In this document: one piece after another, positions 21,901-25,531 of the stretch
How the letters are laid out: each line of letters starts with the position of its first letter
Numbering within the stretch: position 1 is the first letter of the stretch
Notes under the pieces: generated by a model
What the model was told of the DNA's origin: nothing
What the model saw: only the letters and a program-made list of their open reading frames with translations
Databases searched by the model: none
Assembly: GCA_000934455.1 (NCBI GenBank)
Contig: KN892693.1
Coordinates: forward strand, 4,770 to 30,300
Length of the DNA stretch: 25,531 nt
Source of the DNA: Apostichopus parvimensis
Taxonomy: Eukaryota; Echinodermata; Holothuroidea; Aspidochirotida; Stichopodidae
Direction of reading: 5' to 3'
Made by a program: the position numbers and the translations under genes

Positions 21901-22266
21901 AGTCCATCTTATTTAGGGTTTCAAAGTTAGCATTGATAACATGCACTCTCTCTTTCCATTCCTAAAGGAGGTAAAAAACACACTGTGTCATGTATCGTTT
22001 CATTAAGGAATCTGAACTGAGATACCGTAGACACTTAACAGTGTCAGTTAGTAAGACTTCTATCAGATTGTAGAAGGTTCACCTTTTCAGTGTTCCTCAA
22101 GTGTAACAGTTTTTGTGCAAGCAGATTTCTAACCCCGGGGCGTTTCATTTCGTCACAGATTTGTGCCATTGTTGGCGGCACGTTCACCGTAGCAGGGATC
22201 ATCGACTCTTTTATATTTACCGCTGCTGAGGTCTTCAAGAAAGCCGAACTAGGCAAGCTCTCTTGA
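9978..22266 (+). CDS. ERGIC1: ERGIC1 (ERGIC-32), ten exons, 290 aa
   Basis: Membrane protein of the ER-Golgi intermediate compartment; the family (Erv41/Erv46/ERGIC2/ERGIC3) cycles in COPII and COPI vesicles and acts in early secretory cargo traffic. The CDS joins 9978-9997, 13539-13600, 14162-14234, 15216-15304, 16179-16303, 17042-17149, 18790-18853, 19899-19999, 21426-21548 and 22159-22266 (TGA 22264-22266). That is 873 nt, 290 residues, equal to human ERGIC1. It opens MPFDFRRLDVYRKIPKDLTQ. A first membrane segment lies at about 26-47 and a second at about 256-281, leaving a large lumenal domain with C80, C113 and the signature GLDIQDDMGRHEVGH. PAIWFRYQISPITVKY precedes the second membrane segment. 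Candidate N-glycosylation sites are N72 (NIS) and N160 (NKS). The tail ends LGKLS, so there is no KKXX signal. All junctions are GT-AG except intron 5 (GC-AG). ERGIC2 and ERGIC3 are longer and fit less well. Confidence 0.95.
10510..11110. mobile_element. 601-bp non-autonomous transposon with CGAATGAC arrays
   Basis: Directly flanked by the same 8-mer gcctacag at 10502-10509 and 11111-11118. The 15-mer actaaaacgaatgac (10516-10530) recurs inverted at 11088-11102 near the other end. The word CGAATGAC occurs eleven times: three direct on the left (10523, 10548, 10594) and eight inverted on the right. Five of the latter start at exact 10-bp steps from 10990. A 9-bp stem (10667-10675 with 10696-10704) lies inside. 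An 8-bp duplication suits hAT-type elements, though the extreme termini match poorly. No transposase ORF. Confidence 0.75.
11187..11481 (+). mobile_element. MITE-like element, copy 3 (short form, 295 bp)
   Basis: Same length and deletion as the 9105 copy, with left end aggcattgaagactcgc and right end (reverse-complemented) agggagggaagactcgc. Its flanks are ATAA on the left and CTAA on the right. They share only TAA, so either a TTAA duplication has mutated or the true duplication is TAA, as in PIF/Harbinger elements. Confidence 0.78.
11791..11860 (+). repeat. 70-bp sequence duplicated across the gap (left)
   Basis: These 70 bases, starting with eight G and ending ccctttaacatggct, are identical to 12845-12914 on the other side of the N run. 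This is most simply an unmerged contig overlap. Confidence 0.85.
11861..12844. other. Assembly gap, 984 N
   Basis: A run of undetermined bases inside ERGIC1 intron 1, adjoining a poly-G tract. The identical 70-bp flanks suggest the true gap may be short or absent. Confidence 0.99.
12845..12914 (+). repeat. 70-bp sequence duplicated across the gap (right)
   Basis: Exact copy of 11791-11860, beginning directly after the Ns. Confidence 0.85.
13539..13600 (+). CDS. ERGIC1: ERGIC1 exon 2 (residues 7-27, plus first base of 28)
   Basis: Acceptor tgttacag, donor GCAG|gtgagt. Encodes LDVYRKIPKDLTQPTYAGAA, the conserved cytosolic N-terminal motif leading into the first membrane segment. Confidence 0.95.
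13601..14161 (+). other. ERGIC1: ERGIC1 intron 2
   Basis: 561 bp, gtgagt to a long pyrimidine tract ending ttacag. Nothing recognised inside it. Confidence 0.85.
14162..14234 (+). CDS. ERGIC1: ERGIC1 exon 3 (first membrane segment)
   Basis: Encodes about residues 28-52, the hydrophobic run LSALFISFLLLSEFYYF that forms the first transmembrane helix, followed by IKPEV. The donor gtaagt is strong. Confidence 0.94.
14235..15215 (+). other. ERGIC1: ERGIC1 intron 3
   Basis: 981 bp. Contains a CAA-rich run near 14324-14350 and a 9-bp inverted repeat, tgcctgact at 14695 and agtcaggca at 14717. No gene seen. Confidence 0.8.
15216..15304 (+). CDS. ERGIC1: ERGIC1 exon 4 (residues 52-82)
   Basis: Acceptor cccgacag, donor gtaagt. 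Encodes VSELYVDNPGE and the start of the lumenal domain with sequon N72-I-S and C80. A second AG two bases later would break the frame, so the first was used. Confidence 0.93.
15305..16178 (+). other. ERGIC1: ERGIC1 intron 4
   Basis: 874 bp, gtaagt to tctcacag. AT-rich; no repeat or gene recognised. Confidence 0.8.
16179..16303 (+). CDS. ERGIC1: ERGIC1 exon 5 (residues 82-123), GC donor
   Basis: Encodes the family signature GLDIQDDMGRHEVGHVDN and GCRFESNFRINK. It ends AAG|gcaaga: the donor dinucleotide is GC, in an otherwise consensus context. The phase to exon 6 is exact and no suitable GT donor preserves the conserved INKVPGNFHVSTH junction. Confidence 0.93.
16513..16551. repeat. TA/TATG microsatellite
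   Basis: Alternating tatgta and tatata runs, adjoining the tail side of the minus-strand SINE-like element, so it may be the simple-repeat 3' tail of that element. Confidence 0.6.
16552..16773 (-). mobile_element. tRNA-derived SINE-like element
   Basis: Read on the minus strand from 16773, the head starts ggagtgttagctcagtgg and continues to ggttcgagtcactccc. It contains perfect pol III A-box (tagctcagtgg, 16766-16756) and B-box (gttcgagtc, 16721-16713) matches. The anticodon and T stems are broken, so this is not a working tRNA gene. About 155 bp of body follow, including short hairpins (cctgcaagcagg), then a TA-rich tail. The head, body and tail order is that of a SINE. Family unknown; exact 3' end uncertain. 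Confidence 0.75.
17042..17149 (+). CDS. ERGIC1: ERGIC1 exon 6 (residues 124-159)
   Basis: Acceptor gctatag, donor CAG|gtaagc. Encodes VPGNFHVSTHA and the DFSHIIHEITLG motif of the lumenal domain. Confidence 0.94.
17150..18789 (+). other. ERGIC1: ERGIC1 intron 6
   Basis: 1640-bp AT-rich intron, gtaagc to ctttcag. No gene, RNA or transposon recognised; short ORFs here show no family features. Confidence 0.8.
18790..18853 (+). CDS. ERGIC1: ERGIC1 exon 7 (residues 160-180, plus first base of 181)
   Basis: Acceptor tctttcag, donor AAAT|gttagt. Encodes NKSLDAAAFNPLEGTDHSEAK, with sequon N160-K-S. It is the least conserved part of the protein, supported mainly by phase and by AFNPLEGTD matching the family's AFNxLxGxD. 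Confidence 0.88.
18854..19898 (+). other. ERGIC1: ERGIC1 intron 7
   Basis: 1045 bp. Holds a poly-G tract (18967-18976) and a poly-C tract (19302-19319) that could pair with it over at least 12 bases. No gene seen. Confidence 0.8.
19899..19999 (+). CDS. ERGIC1: ERGIC1 exon 8 (residues 181-214)
   Basis: Acceptor tctctcag, donor AAG|gtgagt. Encodes ESHDYYLQIVPTVYKH and the SYQYTYAYK motif before the conserved lumenal end. Confidence 0.95.
20000..21425 (+). other. ERGIC1: ERGIC1 intron 8
   Basis: 1426 bp, with a C/T-rich tract (20057-20112), a poly-G run (20391-20405) and a degenerate roughly 90-bp tandem array. The purported ORFs in the array carry no recognisable domain. Confidence 0.8.
20560..20970. 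repeat. Degenerate ~90-bp tandem array
   Basis: Variants of gaaaacagacttgata recur near 20576, 20670, 20840 and 20940. The word caacatact followed by a similar 20-base context appears at 20612 and 20883, 271 bp apart, or three units of about 90. Units are diverged and boundaries are approximate. Confidence 0.55.
21426..21548 (+). CDS. ERGIC1: ERGIC1 exon 9 (residues 215-255)
   Basis: Acceptor cctacag, donor ACG|gtgagt. Encodes HYSAFGHGGRSLPAIWFRY and the nearly invariant SPITVKY, ending FYTFITT at the edge of the second membrane segment. Confidence 0.95.
21549..22158 (+). other. ERGIC1: ERGIC1 intron 9
   Basis: 610 bp, gtgagt to cgtcacag, with a G/A-rich tract (21609-21664) close to the donor. 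Nothing else recognised. Confidence 0.85.
22159..22266 (+). CDS. ERGIC1: ERGIC1 exon 10 (residues 256-290 and stop)
   Basis: Encodes ICAIVGGTFTVAGIIDSFIF, the second transmembrane helix, and the short cytosolic tail ending LGKLS, then TGA. Length and sequence match the family C-terminus closely. The minus-strand ORF over it is a shadow. Confidence 0.95.
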   Translation: MCAIVGGTFTVAGIIDSFIFTAAEVFKKAELGKLS

Positions 22267-23190
22267 GGTTAATCTTGATCTGATCGGACCCTTCTTTCTT
22301 CTCCCTAGCCACGTCGTCATTTATTCCGAGTTGTTGATGGATATCCGACTGTAAACTTTCAGAAGTTTCTGTTTTCTTCTGCCTTATGGAAATATTTTTT
22401 TACTTCAAAATGAAGCGAGCTTAGAGTTTTTATTTTGTGTCCAGCTGGTGGTGGTCGGTGGTACTTCACTGAAATTTGGTTCATGGGTGTAAAGTTTCAT
22501 CTAAATTACTGCGGTGTGATGGTGATGCGGTGTGAGGTTTCAAATCATCAGATAATTATTAGTTTTAAATCTGTATACAAAAGAATGCAGTAGTATTTGC
22601 CAAGATTCTATAGCTGTCCAAAGCTGTTCATATATATTCTGAGAGGGTTTTTCGTGGTTTTTGTCCGTATCGTTCTCTTAATGTATGGTAAATTCCATAC
22701 GATTGTTTCAATCACTTTATATATGGAACAGTGCTAGAATTGAAACTGCCTCCTGTATAAACAAAAGTAAATTAAAGTTTATAAACATAAGCATTAATTG
22801 CCTGGTGTAAAACTCTATGTGAAAAAGCATATGCATTCATAGCTGAAAAGCTCATAGGTGAAACTAGCATTGTCAGAGACACAATTGCAAGCTAAAAATT
22901 ATGAAACTGGTGTCATTATCACCACAGCAGGTCACAGACTTTTAGTTTGAGTACAACGTCCCAAGTACAAGGCCACGAGTATAATTATGAGTACAAGTTC
23001 CTGAGTATTAGTCCAAAGCCATCAGTTCAGGTGCATGTCTCTGCTGTTTTTGCTGAATAGAGTTGGAAGTGCATTCTTTGGAAGAGATACAGGAAGAGAT
23101 CTAGAAATTCAACATGGCCGTGAAATTCAGTTGGCATATTCCCTTTTGAAGGAGATCCAGAAGCACTTTCTTCTGGAGTCAATAACAGGT

Positions 23191-23274
23191 CTTCCTTGTG
23201 CTATCTTCAAAGAAAGATCTTCCTCGTTCTATCTTCAAAGACAGATTTTCCTCGTCCTATCTTCTTGGAAATAA
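23191..23274. repeat. 28-bp tandem repeat, three copies
   Basis: Units start at 23191, 23219 and 23247 and share ttcct, gt, ctatcttc and aaga(c/a)agat; the third unit is diverged at its end. Located in the probable 3' UTR. Confidence 0.75.
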
Positions 23275-23833
23275 CTAGTTTGAAGTAATATATTTGTGTT
23301 ATGTGTCCCTTTTTTATATTTTTTAAGTTATTCATGTATGGAAAGATATTAAATACATTTAGGTCCTCAGTTTCTTTGCCGTTCGAGCTTTCATCATTTA
23401 TATGTATGCTACTTTCCTAAGACAAGTGCCAACCATTTCATAATTTAACAAGAGCCCAGGAGATGCCGAATGAAAACGGAAGAGAATTTGCTTAATAAGA
23501 CGTCACTCATTCCAGTGTTTTATCTGTTAAGACATGTTATTAATAGATGTGTCATTGAGGAGTCAAAGGTCAACTATTTCTTGTTAAAGGTTTACAATCA
23601 GTCATAAAGGATACATTTTGATAGCTCTGTGGTTTGACAGCTTTCCCTAGGTAAAACTTTTGTAAATGTCACATCTCTCATATTTTAGTGGTATCCAGCA
23701 ATATTGAAGAATTATCAACTTGATAACCTGTTTCTGATTCGAATGTCTAGGAAAAGAAGTTGTTGAGGAAACCATGTATTCATCCAATGGTTTGATCAGG
23801 GGTGAAATTGGTCGCTTTAATTAAAGTTCAAGT

Positions 23834-23967
23834 TGAGTCATTGCTAGTGACTTGATTGACTTGAGTACATTCAATTTCTTGAGTCACTGTATAACCACTG
23901 TATGGAAAGAAAAGTTGACCACATTGTTCGACTTGCTTCACCATCGAAAATTTATCGACTTGAGTCA
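23834..23967. promoter_or_regulatory. Three TGAGTCA (AP-1-type) words
   Basis: TGAGTCA occurs at 23834, 23880 and 23961, with related gacttgagt words between them. This is the core bound by Fos/Jun-type bZIP factors. It may equally be part of a small degenerate repeat. Confidence 0.25.
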
Positions 23968-24682
23968 TCGACTGTTTTACAACAGTGGTGTAGATTGATG
24001 GTTACTTGTGTTTTCACTTGAGTGCCTTAAACTGAATAATTAGTCATTACTAGTGAAATAGTAAACAAAAAATAATGTGTTTGGTTTTATTGTAATGTTT
24101 TGATTGTTTACAGAAAAGATAAGAAAGGAAAATATCTGTCATGTTTCAATGTTTTTAAATATATAGTAGTGAAAATGTTTAATGGAACATTCTTGGTGGA
24201 TGATTGTATTTATGTTTCTCTGACCTTTTGATAAAAGGATTAAGACGTACTGTGATGACCACAAATCAGCTGCATTTTTTATTCTTTCTAGTGTTGTTCA
24301 TATGCTATGGTATTCTATAAATGCACATTGAATGGCAATATTAAAAATATCGCTATTCAAGGTTTAAGCCAGAGGCAAAGGTGGAGCAGGGTTTGGAGAG
24401 TGAAATGTCTAGAGTTCCAGTCCTCATCCCCCAAAGTGGAGGATCATGCTATAATTAATTTTTGTGTTCATGCAGATCTTTTTTTTTTACATTGAAATAT
24501 TCCTGGTTTATACCAGTCCAAACATATATCTGTCTCACACCCCTTAAGTTTTGTCATTAATTAAAAACCTTGTAAGACTGGCATCAAAGCCTGTCTATGA
24601 AATTGTACATTCTCATTGACTGTTTGTGTTTGCCCGTAGAGTTTCAATTGTGCTGCTGTAATATTTGTTTGTTACCTCACAG

Positions 24683-24688
24683 AATAAA
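24683..24688 (+). terminator. ERGIC1: Candidate poly(A) signal, ERGIC1
   Basis: AATAAA in agaataaaacaatt, followed by T-rich sequence. Would give a UTR of about 2.4 kb. Confidence 0.35.
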
Positions 24689-25148
24689 ACAATTGCTCTC
24701 TTTGTTAAAGAAGTACCTCATCTGTTAGAGGTATCTCATTACAATACATAAAGGTTATCAGTAACAAGTACACCCTCCCCCACCCCCTTCCCTCTCCACC
24801 TTTCCAGTTATAATTTGTTGTGTGGTTTTGTGCCAAGGAATGTAGTTTTCTGTTGATGTTGTCTTTACTTTTGATGCCTGTGTTGGTGAGCAAACATCTC
24901 ACAGTATTTTACATATTATTTTTGTGAAGAGATATCACTTATGGAATAACCTTAGGTAGTTTTAGATAAGCTTAGGCTACTGTACTGTTGCAGACTTGAC
25001 CAAATGTTCACAAATAGGTCCTATGGGGTGTATCAGTCCTTATTTAAGACCCTGTTGAAGAATTCACTGTCTTTAGCTCAAGAATTATTTATACTTCTGA
25101 TAAATTTTACTATATTGCATCAAATTACATTTTGATATTTTGTATGTC

Positions 25149-25154
25149 AATAAA
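25149..25154 (+). terminator. ERGIC1: Candidate distal poly(A) signal, ERGIC1
   Basis: AATAAA in gtcaataaaaacgat, followed within 30 bases by a T/G-rich stretch (ttcattttgtttattg) as expected of a downstream element. The better formed of the two canonical candidates. Confidence 0.45.
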
Positions 25155-25170
25155 AACGATAGAATATATC

Positions 25171-25531
25171 ATTTCATTTTGTTTATTGCATTATTTAAAT
25201 ATGCTTATTGGTACAAACTCAATTCAGATGGTTTGTGCACCCAATGAGGAGCTCAGGTTCCTTTCTGTAAAACTTTTGGCCTCTGATGACCTTTGACCAT
25301 CTGCAATTACTGTGCCAGATATAAGACAGTCAAAACCAACTTGATCATTAACTATGGGGTGATGTGGCTTTTATTGTTACATGATTTTTCACATTAGTCA
25401 TCATAATTTATCAGCTTTTTCTGTGAATCTGTTTTGAAGCTGGCTAATTCAATCAAGCTCTTAGATCACTCCACCCTCGATCAACCTCACGAGTTGAAAC
25501 CTGGAGCCTATGCTATCGCCTCAACCTACCC
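25171..25531. other. Downstream intergenic DNA with a DR1-like site
   Basis: No gene recognised. tgacctttgacc at 25287-25298 is the complement of a direct repeat of AGGTCA-type half sites spaced by one base (DR1), as bound by RXR, HNF4 or PPAR-type nuclear receptors. Function not supported beyond the match. Confidence 0.4.

Larger units (their letters stand above)
22267..25170 (+). other. ERGIC1: Probable ERGIC1 3' UTR
   Basis: Gene-free AT-rich stretch after the stop. Poly(A) hexamers AATAAA occur at 24683 and 25149, and ATTAAA at 23348, so the UTR could be about 1.1 to 2.9 kb. It includes a 28-bp minisatellite (23191-23274) and three TGAGTCA words. The 79-residue ORF at 23035 is largely this repeat and I do not call it a gene. 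Confidence 0.5.

Noticed and set aside
22044..22256. Minus-strand 70-codon ORF
   Set aside because: Antisense shadow of ERGIC1 exon 10, which matches the family on the plus strand.
23035..23274. A 79-codon small protein in the ERGIC1 3' region
   Set aside because: No family features; its C-terminal third is the translation of a 28-bp tandem repeat.

Overview
The window looks like nuclear DNA from an invertebrate animal. It is AT-rich, its genes are split by GT-AG introns of about 0.5 to 3.5 kb, and it is full of poly-G/poly-C tracts, short inverted-repeat transposon remnants and a tRNA-headed SINE-like element. A marine deuterostome such as an echinoderm is my best guess from the overall look; this is weak inference and no species was identified. 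There is no sign of bacterial gene organisation.

Two complete protein-coding genes can be assembled exon by exon, arranged head to head. On the minus strand, four exons (7309 down to 3907) encode a 172-residue ferritin subunit with the exon layout of animal ferritin genes. It aligns without gaps to vertebrate H ferritin over the diagnostic positions, but four of seven ferroxidase ligands are replaced, which makes it resemble vertebrate L chains. On the plus strand, ten exons (9978 to 22266) encode a 290-residue ERGIC1 (ERGIC-32) protein, an ER-Golgi cycling membrane protein. One of its introns (intron 5) uses a GC-AG splice pair. Every other junction in both genes is GT-AG and all reading phases close.

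Layout: 1-3660 is gene-free AT-rich DNA with small degenerate repeats. 3684-7309 is the ferritin gene, with one inverted-repeat element in intron 2 and another, plus a strong hairpin, in intron 1. 7310-9977 is the divergent intergenic region, with a second copy of the intron-2 element. 9978-22266 is ERGIC1; its intron 1 carries a 601-bp transposon-like element, a third copy of the 295-360 bp element, and a 984-base assembly gap flanked by an identical 70-bp sequence. Intron 5 carries the SINE-like element and intron 8 a degenerate minisatellite. 22267-25531 is the probable long ERGIC1 3' UTR and downstream DNA.

The two genes have no obvious shared pathway (cytosolic iron storage and early secretory traffic); their adjacency may be incidental. 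The points most worth following are the ferritin active-site loss and the small non-autonomous transposon families.
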